This document shows positions 22,321 to 34,168 of a stretch of 64,000 nt of DNA, one piece after another; the stretch's first letter is position 1; each line of letters starts with the position of its first letter. Both the position numbers and the translations under genes were made by a program. Location: the NCBI GenBank assembly GCA_008694505.1, contig VZDJ01000216.1, positions 1,137,762-1,201,761 on the forward strand. Direction: 5' to 3'. Origin of the DNA: Cyanoderma ruficeps. Its lineage: Eukaryota; Chordata; Aves; Passeriformes; Timaliidae. Below the pieces are notes generated by a model. It searched no databases. It worked only from the letters and a program-made list of their open reading frames with translations, and had not been told where the DNA came from.

Positions 22321-23460
22321 CAATTTATGGGAAAAATTCTATCGGTAAAAAGGAACAAAAGAAAACTAACCCCCAACAACTGCACAGTTCAGTATTCGGA
22401 TACAAGGACTCACTGTGGGGGGAAAAAATTGTGGAGCTTGAGCAACTGGTTCCATGAAACTCTTGGTCTTAGTGAATAAAATGTTGCAAGGAAATAAATA
22501 CATAATATCAATCCCAGCTTCCTCATCCAGTACTTTAGCTGTTGAAACTGAAACACCTTCTGCGTTATTATGAATGTATTTCCTTACATCATTAAATAAA
22601 TACAAAACGATAGTGCCAAAGTCACTTCTGTAACAACTTATCCAAGGACCGTTTGCCTTGTAGTTTCAGCTACTAAGGAAAGAACAATAATGAGAACAAA
22701 GCTAAATTATCAGTTGTCCAGCAGGCAAAACAAACACCACTTATTTCTCTGTGCAATGTCACAGAGCTACTGCACTGAAGTGGCTGAAGGTAGAATCTCC
22801 CTCATCCATCCTCACATTAATCTTCTTTTCACATAAAAGGACATTTCATAAATCCTGGCCGGTTAATCTTTCCTTAAAATGCTGAATAAATCCCATGTGG
22901 TAGGAAAAAAGAGCAACAGTGTCAGTGTGGAGGCCAGTTGTCACTTTAGCCAGAGCTGAGCTCTTTATGAGTAAAGCATATTCTGGGAAGAGAAATGGGC
23001 TTTTTCTGCAGCTGTTTTAGGAATGGGGACACACTTGACTTGATATTAAGTAAATCCTCAACATTTGAGTATATTATCAATGCATTTACACACCATCAGT
23101 TGTCCTCTAATGTTTTAGCAAAGTTAACCTCTGACTCTGAGTCATTTGCGTATTTATTTACCAAATAAATTTTTGCCCATTTTTTATGTTTACCAGAATA
23201 TTCTCTATGACTTTAAAGTGCTTCAGAAAAATATATCTGTTATTCACTCTGTGTTTTCACCTCACCTCTCAATCCCAGAAGCAGCTTTTAAAATGTGCAA
23301 TTCCATCTATAACTTGACAGCTTTTAAATCAAAGGAGCAGCAAGCACTGACTCTATTTAACATCTGCAACAGAGCAATCTCACTGTTTTCTGAGGTTTCT
23401 GCCAGGGAATTCTTTGGAGTAGCTAGAGACTGGCAGCTGCTAATCATCACAGTGCATTGT
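22321..23460. other. Intergenic, no feature recognised
   Basis: AT-rich sequence with scattered short open frames. I see no gene, RNA or clear repeat structure. Confidence 0.5.
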
Positions 23461-23470
23461 CACAATGCAT

Positions 23471-24271
23471 TGCCACAGTGCAGCTAGTCTGAAGCTGCCC
23501 CCCAAACTTGACCAGCCTAGAAATATAACAAGTCCCTGAGTAAGCAATGATAGGAGGGATTTGAACTCAGAGACATCAACCAATCCCTTTGAACCCTACA
23601 TGCACATGTATCATTGGCCAGTGGTAGGAAAAATAATCCACAAACGCCAGAGGTTTATGTCCAAAAAGGAAACAGAGGAGTCCCTTTGGTTTATTCGAAT
23701 AAAGGGAGAGGCCATGGGGCATTTCCCCTGGGGTGTCTCAAATTTTGGAGGACACAGCCTCCTTTTAATCTTAATTTCCCTCCCTCTTTCCCCACTGGCT
23801 GAGGTACTTGAGAGTTACAGACTTCCTGGAGTGCCTAATAGCTAACATTCCCCTTTAATGTATAACCCCCCCCCTTTAATTTTTAATTCTTATGGAATTT
23901 ATGGGTTTTCCCCATTGTTTCTTTCATCTTTCAATATCCAATTCATTTATCAGCAAACCTAAAGTTTGTTTGTAAAGGCAAATATCTTCTTTTCCATTCA
24001 TCAATCAGTGGAAGCCTTCCCATTGTTTGTTTTACCTCTCAGTGCTAGTTTTATCTACCAGCAGACCCACTGCTTGTTTGTAAAGACAAATCTGTCATTC
24101 CTCTCACCAGGGAGCTGGGTGGTGTTAAGACCCAGACCAACCAGTTGTCTAGATCAGGCAGTTTTGAGCTCTTTACACAAGAAGGTTCCGAAAAATAAAA
24201 CAGGTTGTTTGTCTTATGATCAAGAGGTCTCGAGTCATGATATCTGTCTCCAGCCTATGATGCCACATACA
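23471..24271 (+). mobile_element. LTR copy (same family as 29154-29444), split by an insertion
   Basis: 23471-23626 and about 24107-24271 match the solo LTR at 29154-29444 (TAAGCAATGATAGGAGGG, CCCTTTGAACCCTACATGC, GGGAGCTGGGTGGTGTTAAG). Between them about 480 bp is inserted; it looks like a minus-oriented LTR fragment with paired AATAAA/TTTATT signals near 23690. No matching target-site duplication flanks the whole, and the 3' side runs into ERV-like internal sequence, so this may be the 5' LTR of a degraded provirus. Confidence 0.65.
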
Positions 24272-26180
24272 ACGTGGTGCACCTGTGTGAGGATGAGAGC
24301 CATTTCCCGCAAGCAGAGCAGGAGACAGAACAGCCCATGAGACTGTATAAAAATATGGTGAGGAGAGCCACCAAAACGACATGAAGTGTCGACGAAAATC
24401 TGGATTCCCCTTTGTAAATACCCCTTGTAAATGGAAAATAGTGCCGAAGACATGGGAGGATGGTTTTCACTGGGAAAAAACCCATTGTCAAGGTATTGAT
24501 TCTCCTTTTACCTAAAGGGGGAGTAAAGTATATGCAGCAGACATTGCTAGCCTTGCTGGCATGGTCTGGGAACCACGGACTAAACGTTATAATACCCTGG
24601 AAGATTGTTTCGGATTTGCTGGAGTGGTTGGAACCTGAGCAGGATGCAGGGACGGCAGTAAAGATGCCGCAGACACTGCTCGCCAAAACGCCCACCAAAG
24701 ACGAGGAGCAGGGAAGAGTGGCGGGTGAAAAACCAGGAGTGGAGTGGCCATTATTCACCAGGGCTCCCCTGCCGCTGCTGGCACTGGGTGCATCCTCGGA
24801 ATGCCCAGGTCCATCCACGCCCCAGCTACAGAGACCATCTTTGGGCTCCTCGCCCTGTAATGCACCACAGAGACAGCTTGCCGAAAAACCCATGGCGGAG
24901 AGCACATGGCACCAGAGTCACTCATCCAAGGTGGTGGAGAGCACACGGCACTAGAGTCACTCATCCAAGATGGCAGAGTGTGAGCGGCAGCCCATGGGGA
25001 GAGAGATGCCACGCCAGCCAAGTGGAGGCAGCAGCTGAAATCGCCCTCGCTGTGGCCCTCAGGCTTCCTCCAGTGCACCCACCAGAAACCGCAATACCAC
25101 AGCGCCATGTCAATAGAGGCCAGAAGAAAAGCCGGCAGCCCCACTGCCGGAGATATCCCGGCACCATGCTTGCATATGCTGTGCATGGAGCCATTGGCAC
25201 CTGGGGCCGAAGGCTGCCACATACCACCACATCCACAGCCAGGACTTGAGAAACCTGGGGAAAACTGAGACAGCCAGCTCCACAGTCAGTGCCCAAGACT
25301 GCGAGACCCGGCTGGCACGAGCGGCACTCGGGGCTGTGGGACATCACATCATGGCAGATGCAAGTGGCCCCAGAAACCACAGAGCAAAGCGGAGCCGCCT
25401 GCCACCACCAACAAACCGCCAAGTTTGTGGTTGCCAGGCACCCACAACAGCAATGATATCGTCCTCTTCTGCGCAGCCAGACAGAGCCGGTAAGTTTGCT
25501 GGGGCTGTGGGAGGAGAACCAAAAGATGGCCCTTAGTCCTCCAATCCATATAACCCTAGAGGGGACCCTAACAATATCACAAGAGAATTCACGCCGTCCA
25601 GCATCATGCAGCCTCAGCCAGAGCCAAATCACAGCAAGTGGTTAAGGCTGGAGGGGGCCTTCCTGGCAGCATCTTTCCCCCTCCACCTGCCCTCTGCAAA
25701 AGCAGAACTGCGGCAGCAGAGATGGGCAGGGGGCAGATGGAGCTGTGGGGAAATTACACCGAGCACATGGCCCCAGCAGGGGCGGCCCAGCAGAAACTGC
25801 GTTACATTCCCCGTTCCCCCCACACGTGGCCGCCATGTTGTGGGCTGGGAAAGGCCCACGAGCTGTCCCAGCAGCGCTCCCCGGCACTGGTGCCACGGCA
25901 GAAACCCGAGAGCTCCAGGGCCTGACACAGCACCCGGAACCAACCCCAGCTGTGCCAGGAACCGCCATCCCGGGGTGGGGAGGGGACCCAACCAGCGCCC
26001 TCTGCCCCCACACTGGGACCGGGGAGCAGGGCAAAGGCAGGATGGCCGCGGGGACCGGCGGGCGCCCTCACAGCCACCGCAGCCACCGCGGGCTGCCACA
26101 GCCCATTCATCCATAGCAATCCGAGTGTCCGGCACACAAAAAAAACCCCAAAAACAAATACAAAAACCAAAAACCCCAAA
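24272..26180 (+). mobile_element. GC-rich sequence following the LTR, probable ERV internal remnant
   Basis: About 1.9 kb, markedly more GC-rich than its surroundings, directly 3' of an LTR copy, with overlapping open frames on both strands (for example 24460-24954 on +). The + frame begins with a hydrophobic, Leu-rich segment and becomes Pro-rich, which would suit a gag-like or noncoding leader sequence, but I recognise no domain. It includes a 39-bp tandem duplication and several AAGATGGC motifs. Assignment as ERV-derived is inference from position. Confidence 0.35.
24897..24974. repeat. 39-bp tandem duplication
   Basis: Two copies of a 39-base unit beginning GGAGAGCACA and containing GAGTCACTCATCCAAG, starting at 24897 and 24936, with a few mismatches. 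Confidence 0.8.
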
Positions 26181-27347
26181 CAAGACTAATCACAGAATTA
26201 AGACACACATTAAATGCTCCTTTGGTAATGTTTTCAATAATCAGACTGTTATAGATACGTATTGTAAAGTTGGCTTTTCACAAATATTGAAATAAACGCT
26301 ACATGTATAATGATGGAAGGCTTTGCTAATATAGTTTCTGTTATTTCTGCTATAAACAAGGCTTAGAAATGGTGGTGTGATGAATGTATATATATATTTC
26401 TTAGGCCATAGCATGATATTAAAAATAAAGATTACTTTTGTTTATATAACATCTAAACCAGAGAATGGAGAAAACCACCCCCGCATTCCTAAATGATCTT
26501 ATCCAGATGAAGATGGCAGTGACCAGGGCTCCAGAAGAGCAATTTATTGAACCTCTATTATCAGAGAGTGTGAGACTGGATGAGGCCACCAGAAGATTGA
26601 TCTGCAAAATAAAATAGTTGGGTGGGAGTTGAAACTGAACTACACTCAAGAGGAATGTTTGAATGATGCATGTGGATTTATGAATATGCAACAAGCTGGT
26701 GCTTTTAAGGAAAAAAGCTTTTTGTTAGTGGTGTGCTCTTGGCAGAATGCCAGGTCACCTAGCCAAGATCCTTTATTTCTGTTTTCTAATTGTCTTATTC
26801 TCTTTTATGAATTAAAAAAAAAATCACCAAGAAAGTGAATTCCATTTTCCACACAACACAACAAATAGTTGCCACAGAAACAGATACCCATTCTAATGTT
26901 GATTTCTAGGTACTTTCAACAGTTTTAGTCCTAACAATACTAAATTCTTTTCTTTTCAAATGTACATTGAAGTTTCAATATAATACTGTGTAATATTTAA
27001 GGATTTTAGTTTAATTTAATAATATTCTTCCATATAAAACTCACAATAATTTTCTAGCCTGTTTTTACCCTCCAAAGAACAAAGAAGCATCAAAGTGAGA
27101 AAAATGAAAATTCAATCTTAGAATATTTTTCAAAAGTTTAATTAGGGAATAAAAAGGACAATGTCCAGTGCTGGGGTGTTCCTGGCTATCAGCCAATGAA
27201 CACACCAATACATTAAGACAGTGTTATCTATATACTGTTACTTTACTAAGGTACATACATACTCAGAAGTTTCACGTATTATTCAAATATTCTTGGTAGC
27301 TTTTTGATGTTGTAGAAACTTTGTTTTGGTTTTCCACTCTGATTTAT

Positions 27348-27530
27348 CTACATGACATCCTGCAGATCAGATCAATATATTTTATTTCTTCTTGTGGCCT
27401 CATCCTGTTGTTTCACACTTCCCTAGACTTACCTACATGACATCCTGCAGATCAGGTCAATATATTTTATTCCTTCTTGTGCCTTCATCACTTCACATCA
27501 TGTTGTGAAACAACATCAGTTGTTTCACAC
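27348..27530. repeat. 85-bp direct duplication with an 11-bp hairpin in the second copy
   Basis: CTACATGACATCCTGCAGATC occurs at 27348 and again at 27433, and similarity continues through TTTCACACTTCC. The second copy carries extra bases forming a perfect 11-bp stem with loop ATCA at 27504-27529. Confidence 0.8.
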
Positions 27531-29127
27531 TTCCTTGATATCGAGTAGTTAAAAAATTCTTCTCTAATTCTCCTCCAGTGTTCTGGTTTATGTCACTCTT
27601 ATCACTTGGAGAGGTCAGTCAGCAGATGGGGGAAACAACTTAATTGCTTTATACAGTTCTTTCGGTTGCATAGAAGTATTTCAACATTTTATATTTTGCT
27701 AAGACCTACAGTACAATACATTCATCACATTATTAGTTCTGTAAGCTATAAGGTATATAAATCAACATAATATAGTCATCACACTACAATTTCCATGAGT
27801 TATACGGTGCAGACTTAAAATGAGAAATTAGGTTATATTAGCAAGCAGCTAAAAGGGATTATAAATGGTGCTATACTTAAAATCAATAACCACATATGAG
27901 GATGAATACACAAATGCAAAAGCCAATATTGTAGGGTCATTTTTAACAAAGGTATTTACTTTCCTCTTCCAAAAATCCTACAATTTCAGTTAAGGGATTT
28001 CAAAATCCAAATTAAGTTTTGTTCTCAGTCATCTAAAACTGTGTAAATATTTTACCTACCTGAGACAGAGAGATGTTTCCTTGGTCTGTTTGAATTTGTT
28101 TGTTTGTGACAAAGAGGTAAACGGTGCTTTCAAAAAAGTTATAGTGTGTGCATAGTTGCAGTTATTTACAAGTTATTTATATATAATTGGTTATTTAGTT
28201 AAGAATAGATAACAAAGCCAGCTGTTCCTTGAGTCATTACTGGAAGATTCTTTTAAGGATATGCTGGGGAAGTCTGCCCACTCTGTGTCTCAGCTCTGGC
28301 CAAGCTGTGGCCTTGGCTGGTGGGAGAGGTGTGCCATCAAGCCCAGGTGTTTCTGTGCTAAAAATGAAAGCAAGTCACTTTGACTAGCTAATTTGGGCTT
28401 GCAAAAGCTGAACCCCTTTTCCTTTAAGATAACATGAAGGCCTCGTCTGGAAGAGGCTTTTCAAGTCCTCATTGTGAAAAGGAGGCCCCTCAGTGGTAGC
28501 AGACCCTGGGTGATAGTAAAGCATATAGGCAGTTATAAGTTTCACCTTATTAATTTTCTAAGGCCCATATTTTGTTCCTAATTGCTAAAACAAAGAAAGG
28601 GGAGAAGTGTGGGGTGGATGTGTACTCCCCTCAGAAGTCTTGGGTGCTCTCATGTTCTCAGGTTTTTCAATCAATTCACAACATAATCTAGCAAGCCAAC
28701 AGCTTGCTAGAAGCAGAAGATTGTCAGTGGTAAGACAGTCTGCCCATCACTCTACTCAAACTCCAAGACTCAAACATTTGGGAGACATCAGTGACAAAAG
28801 GAGGTGTTTTTTTAATTGAAATGGTTTTAAGTTGAATTGTTTATTGTTTATAGTGTTAAGTTGAAAAATTGTAACTTCCAAGTCATGAGCCTGCAACATG
28901 CCATCTTAAAAACTTGTATTTCTAGCAATCCCCTTTAACAGCTCCCAAATGCAAATGTCACGACTCCAACGATACATGAGATATATCACTAGCTAAGGGA
29001 AACTAGACTTGTCGAGTTGAGTAGAAAGTCTTACTCAAAATAGATTTATTATCTGTGTCATCATGTTGTCTTTGTAATCCTTACTGCAAGGCGCTTGCAG
29101 AAGATAACAAAGAAGACTTTTACATTT

Positions 29128-29133
29128 TTTAAT
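29128..29133 (-). promoter_or_regulatory. Candidate NME1 polyadenylation signal ATTAAA, displaced by an LTR
   Basis: TTTAAT on + reads ATTAAA on the minus strand, just past the solo LTR. Without the 291-bp LTR and one TSD copy it would lie about 55 bases after the NME1 stop. An AATAAA at 29045-29050 (minus) is a second candidate. Confidence 0.45.
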
Positions 29134-29153
29134 ATAACCAAAAGGGTGCTCAT

Positions 29154-29444
29154 TGCCACAGTGCATTGTCACAGTCCAGCTAGTCTGAAGCTGCAAATTC
29201 GACCAGCCTAGAAATAAAACAAGTCCCTGGGTAAGCAATGATAGGAGGGATTTAAACTCAGAGACCTCAACCAATCCCTTTGAACCCTACATGCACATGT
29301 GTCATTGACCAGGGAGCTGGGTGGTGTTAAGACCCAGAGCAATCAGTTGCCTACAGCTGGGAGTTTTGAGCTCTCTATATAAGAACAATAAAACAGGCTG
29401 TTTGTCTCATGATTTCTGTCTCCAACCTACGACCGCATGGAACA
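29154..29444 (+). mobile_element. Solo LTR, 291 bp, with 6-bp target-site duplication
   Basis: Starts TGCCACAG and ends TGGAACA, flanked by perfect GCTCAT repeats at 29148-29153 and 29445-29450. It has a TATATAAG box at about 29376 and AATAAA at 29387-29392, so it reads on the + strand. A 6-bp duplication is usual for class II (ERVK-like) elements. It sits 40 bp from the NME1 stop codon, antisense to NME1. Confidence 0.85.
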
Positions 29445-29484
29445 GCTCATGGACATGGGGATATCAGCAGATCCAGGCTGGGTG

Positions 29485-29602
29485 TTAATCATAGATCCAC
29501 TCATGAGCACAGCTTCTGTAATCAACCAGTTCTTCAGGAGTGAACCATAAATTGATCTCTGTCTCAGCACTTTCCACAGAATCACTACCATGAATGATGT
29601 TC
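29485..29602 (-). CDS. NME1: NME1 terminal coding exon
   Basis: 118 bp, acceptor CTTTTCCTAG, stop TAA at 29485-29487. Encodes [15 protein letters not shown] with the phospho-histidine, and ends SCAHEWIYD. Confidence 0.93.
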
Positions 29603-31490
29603 CTAGGAAAAGAAAAGGTGAATAAAAGAGTAAGAGAACTCCTAAAGTAAAGTAAGCTTCATGTTTTAAAGTGATTCTCATTCTGGACAGGAGCTTTAAG
29701 CTCCTAGTTGGCTTTAACAGTAAAGTAGGAAAAGACACAACATAGGCAGGGCCAGTTTTGTTCCTCACTTTTCTCAATAGGGACAGCCATGACTTGATCC
29801 TCATCCTTTGATCCTAATAGGACATGGGCACAGGGAATGGCAGCTCCATGTGTAAGACAGAGAATGATGGGGCACAGTTTCAGCAGATATCATGATGTAA
29901 CACTTGGCATTTGGTGCCTTTGGATGATAACAAAAGTTTTAAAATTTACCTTCCAACTTGGACACAGAAGTCCCCACGAATAGTGCCGGGCTTGGAATCG
30001 AATGGATTGGTTTCCCCCAGCATCAGTCTTCCAGTCTTAATCACATTAAGACCTTCCCACACCTTAAAGAAAAAGAAAAAAAAATCCATTCAGATTATTA
30101 AATTTTAGCAGCAGATAAATTACACCATCCACAAGAACACAGGGCTGTCCATCATGGCACAAATCACCATCTGAATATTTGTCACAGTGAGACATATTTT
30201 ATCTCCAATTCTTCTCTCAGATTCTTGAAGCATCTGCTCACATGGTCTCCTTCTGCACAATCCCCCTCCTCACCCAGGGTGGGGAGAGAACAATTTTCCA
30301 TCTCAGTATATCAGACAGTCTCACAAAGGTGTTTGTTCATGGAAGAGCTACACCTCAACTATTTTACAAATACATTATCAAGGAGAAAAAAGAGAAATAG
30401 AGTTAAAATATTCCACCATCGTTTTTCAGCTGGCTTACTACATGGCATTTCAGAGTGGGGCTTTTGTGCAGGTTTACTGTTTCTAAAGGTCCTGGTTTTG
30501 ATTCTCTTTTGCCCCTGCCCTCTTCCTCAACAAACTGACTCAAAGGAGGGAAAGATTATGAGAAAACATTAAAGACAAAGAGTTAACAGCACATCTTCCT
30601 AATTTGAATTAGTATATGAATCCAGATTTTAAAGGATTTTAAATCCTTTTAAAAATAAACCAGAATCCAACAGGTGACACAACCTCATTGCAGGGAAGAC
30701 AATCAAGCAGTGTGGTTTTCCTTGCCAGGAACTCACCATGGCTACAACAGGTCCCGAGTGCATGTACTGCACCAGACCATCATAGAATGGCCTGTCCTTG
30801 AGGTCGATGTAGTGTTCCCTCAGAAGGTCCTCAGAGGCCTGGGTTAAAAACCAGACAGACAGAAAAAAGCTTACAGTAAGAACTTAATAGCATAGTGAAA
30901 TCATAGAGATTAACCACAGAGCGCTGGTAATCCTGAAACTTGCACGCACTTCAAAATTCAGTATTTCTAGCACCTTCCTAGGAGCACTTTTGGTTGATAT
31001 GAATTTGAACTGTTTGCTTTAACCAAAACTAAACTTAGAAAAGTTTCTGTTGCCAATACAGGCAGTTTGTCACCTGGGATTTGTGGAAGATACTCAAAGA
31101 TATTTATTAAGCATAGCATGCACCTGAAAGAATATTCTCTTCAGACTAAAGGAATCAAGTTACTAAAATTAGCGTGCTTAGCATGTCTAAAGCATTTAGC
31201 CAGAGCTGGCAATTGGAACTTTTCCAAAAACATCCCAAGTACTTCTCAAAATTTCAGTTTTTGAATGTTACAGAGGCCACATTTGTTGTAATAGCATGTT
31301 GCTCTATTTGAAGGCTACAGCTGATATAAAAAAGCAGACACAGCGATTGAGGAGAGCTTACATGTATTAATTTCATGGCTACCAGTTTGAATCCTTTCTT
31401 CTCAAAGCGTTTGATGATCTCCCCCACCAGCCCCCTCTGGACCCCGTCGGGCTTGATGGCGATGAAAGTGCGCTCGTCGATGGCTGCCAT
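29485..31490 (-). CDS. NME1: NME1-type nucleoside diphosphate kinase (complete)
   Basis: Four minus-strand coding exons (31362-31490, 30737-30838, 29950-30062, 29485-29602) give 153 residues starting MAAIDERTF and ending HEWIYD. Exon lengths (129/102/113/118) equal those of the NME2 copy, showing a tandem gene duplication. Catalytic K13, Y53, R59, R89, T95, R106, N116, H119 and E130 are retained, so an active gamma-phosphate transferase is expected (established family chemistry; hexameric, mainly cytosolic). It differs from NME2 at K35, H70 and T136, the positions linked to NME2 DNA binding, and in segments such as KLVAMKLIH and ETNPFDSK. Its place next to SPAG9 matches NME1 in other vertebrates. 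The exons are less GC-rich at third positions than in NME2. The orthology label is less certain than the enzyme family. Confidence 0.92.
29950..30062 (-). CDS. NME1: NME1 coding exon 3
   Basis: 113 bp, acceptor CTTTAAG, donor GGAAG|GTAAAT. Encodes [18 protein letters not shown] to GDFCVQVG. Confidence 0.93.
30737..30838 (-). CDS. NME1: NME1 coding exon 2 (codons 44-77)
   Basis: 102 bp, acceptor TTAACCCAG, donor ATG|GTGAGT. Encodes [19 protein letters not shown] to GPVVAM, with H70 in place of the NME2 Asn. Confidence 0.93.
31362..31490 (-). CDS. NME1: NME1 coding exon 1 (codons 1-43)
   Basis: 129 bp with donor CAT|GTAAGC. The ATG lies four bases after the acceptor CTCCTCAG|GACC, so a noncoding exon lies upstream, probably in the CpG island. 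Encodes [19 protein letters not shown]. Confidence 0.93.
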
Positions 31491-31799
31491 GGTCCTGAGG
31501 AGGGAGAGAATAAAATTTGTTATTCCAGGACTGTGAGACCCCAGCCCATCCCAGCCCCATCTGCTATCAGTGTAATTAAATTGTCCTCATCTGAGGGGCA
31601 GTAATCCACGGTCTCCAATGTCTGGACAGACCAGTGACCACACATAGGTTTTCCCAAGTGCTGCAGGAGTGAGTGAAGCAGTGGAAGGGTGCCAAGTGTA
31701 GGAACAATCTGTGAACACTGAAATCAGAAAAGCTCTGAATGGAAAGGAAGGTAATGATCACCACGGATCCATCTTCCAGCGCTGTGCAACAAATTAATC

Positions 31800-32310
31800 C
31801 ACATACAGAGTTTTCCCCTGGAAAGCAGCAGGACCGGAGGGGCTCCGAGCCCCGCGCCTCTGCACAACTGAGCGGGCCGGTGAGGGACGCGGGGCTGCGG
31901 GAGGCTCCGCGGGGAGCGGTGACACTGCCCGGGGACAGGGGGACCCTTCCTACCTACCCGCTGGTGGCAAACCTCGAAGCCTTGTCCCCCGCTGGCGGCC
32001 CGGTGGCTGTGGCAAACGGTGTCCCCCGCTGGTGACCTCGGCGGGTCTGGCAGCCCCGCTGTCCCCCGGTGTGTCTGGCAGCCCGTGACCCGCGCCGGTG
32101 GCTCTGTCAAGCCGTGTCCCCGCAGGTCCCCGCCCGGCTTACCCGGCCCCCCCCCGGCACAGCGTTGCCGAGGCGACAGCGCAGCCTCCCGCCCTCAGAC
32201 GGCGCCGTGACCGCCCCCAGCCCCGATCCCGCGGGGGGGATCCGGGATCCAGCCCTGCCCCAGATCCTCCGCCGGTACCTTTGCCCTTAGAGCAGGGTGC
32301 CGGGCTCAGC
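31800..32310. promoter_or_regulatory. CpG island upstream of NME1
   Basis: CpG-rich sequence starts about 300 bp upstream of the NME1 ATG exon and ends near 32310. It should hold the NME1 promoter and noncoding first exon. Several possible minus-strand donors exist (for example GGG|TAAGCC near 32130), and I cannot choose between them. Confidence 0.7.
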
Positions 32311-32319
32311 CCTTCAGCA

Positions 32320-34000
32320 TTTCAGTCTTGCCTGCTAGATCCCGATTTTTATTTAACAAAAGGTACATACCGTTATTTTAATAAAAATCTCGTTATCGTA
32401 CTGTTCTGCTTGTATTTCCTCTTTGAAGGATGTCATTAATTTTGTTTGTTTTCTGGTTATACTATATTAGTTCTTTGAGTCAAAAGCCCTTCAACCATTT
32501 ACCACTGAGCTGCTTTGCCTTGAGCATTCTCTTGCCTTTGAGAAAATAGAGGATGAAGCATCTGATGGAAATCCATGGTTGTCCTGTTTTTATTTCCAAA
32601 CTGAGATGAAGTTGCTGGGCTCCACTCCCTGGCTGTTCTTGAAAACAAAACAATGAGGATTTTTCTTCTCTCTGGGCAGGACTTTGCTGCTTGAGAGGGA
32701 AAAGTCCAGTTTTTTGATAACATGGATTTCCTTTCTTGGGATTCCTTCTCTTCACCACAATTTAACACACATCCATGTGGTACTTTTAGTTCTGGTGGGA
32801 GAGTCCAGATCTGACCTAAACATCTATTCAACCAACCTGCTTTCTTGTATTCAGGGTCTTTTTCCATCATACTTCCCAAGATGTCTGATTTAATACATGA
32901 TATTTTAACAATCACAGCATCATACATTCTAGCAAGTCCTCCTTGAGGTTATTTTGGAATTAGAGTTTCTGAGTATTCTCCTGACAATGCCAATCCAATT
33001 TATTCTCTTCCTTTGATACACATTTATTTAAGATGTTTCATACTCCTTAAACAAACTGTAATGCTGTAATCTTCACTATGGCAAAATAACATATAAAAAT
33101 AGAAGAAAGGTCTCTAGAAACAGGATATTTATAAAAATATTAAGTAAGCAGCAATGAGACATCTATTTACAGCCTTGTTAAATCTACATCATTTAATGAT
33201 TAAAGCTTAGAACTTGCCCTAAGGTGGGCAAGGATGACTTCCAGCTTTACCATAGGTCTGTTCAGTGATCTTTGCCAAGTCTTTTAACCTCATTAAATAA
33301 GGGTCAACTTGGTCACTTTTGAGATTAATCCATGATTAGCAGAGCAAATTGTTACTGTATAAAGGAACTTTTGCTGGTGGCAAATTTTACCAAGATCACT
33401 TAATTACATTGGAAATTACATGTATTACATTGGAAATTACATGTTTATCTAAAACGTGAAGAAGTAGAGAGTCTAGATAAATAATTTCCAAAAAATGGAC
33501 TGATCATGGGAGAGAAGTAAACACCTTCAAAGTTCTCAGTGAGTGAACTAAGTGTAATTGCTGAGCTCAAACCATTTCCACATTACTTAAAAGCAGAAGA
33601 GATTTTTAAAACACGCCTGAGACAGGACAGATTGTGAATGTCTCCAGACTTCAGGAGAATTTAACACAGCTCCAGCTTTGCTGGTTTGGCCCCAGATTTA
33701 TACTGGTCACAGCTCACAGCCTCTGTCTGTACCACCCAGAATATTTGGGTTCTCATCAAAAATCATATTTTGTGCTGTATCCCTCTTGTCCTTGTAATCA
33801 GTCTTCACTGACATGATTTGTTGCTCCAGAATATCCTACTCTTTATTTAGCTGAGTGCTGCTATTATTCATCAGTCTTTATCTTGATTTCTGTTGTGCTT
33901 TAAGGTATAAACCACTATAGAATTAAATTTTACGAAAATTTCTTCCTCTGGGTAAAGTCCCAGTTAAACTCTTCTAATCCCAGAGTGATCCAACGGCTGA
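32320..34000. other. Intergenic, no feature recognised
   Basis: AT-rich sequence upstream of NME1, apart from a short direct repeat TTACATTGGAAATTACATG at about 33401-33440. Short open frames show no family resemblance. Confidence 0.5.
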
Positions 34001-34079
34001 TTTCTTTTCCCTGGTAAATTGCAAATCAATTTAGTTGGGGGTGGGGGAGCTGCCTGTAGGCAGAAGCAGAGGCACAGGA

Positions 34080-34168
34080 CAACTGTGTCTTTTGGACTGT
34101 GTGGATCCAATGTCCTGGGACATCAGAACCACAGGAATATGAAGCTTTGGTCGATACTGGTGCACAGT
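34080..34168 (+). mobile_element. ERV protease fragment
   Basis: A short + frame includes the retroviral aspartic protease signature LVDTGA at about 34149-34166 and stops being protease-like exactly where an LTR copy begins at 34169. A broken fragment, with no function expected. Confidence 0.55.

Larger units (their letters stand above)
26181..29147. other. AT-rich intergenic sequence
   Basis: No gene was recognised. Within it is the 85-bp duplication and hairpin near 27350-27530. The remainder is AT-rich with many stops on all frames. Confidence 0.5.

Noticed and set aside
24274..24295. TGGTGCACCTGTG after the LTR as a retroviral primer-binding site
   Set aside because: It starts with TGG close to the LTR end but I could not match it to a tRNA 3' end, so no primer tRNA is claimed.
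24255..24905. 216-codon minus-strand open frame in the GC-rich block
   Set aside because: Overlaps open frames on the other strand and LTR sequence, with no recognisable domain or splice context; treated as repeat-derived.
24961..25632. 223-codon minus-strand open frame rich in Trp and Cys
   Set aside because: Composition-driven antisense frame in the same GC-rich repeat block; no family resemblance.
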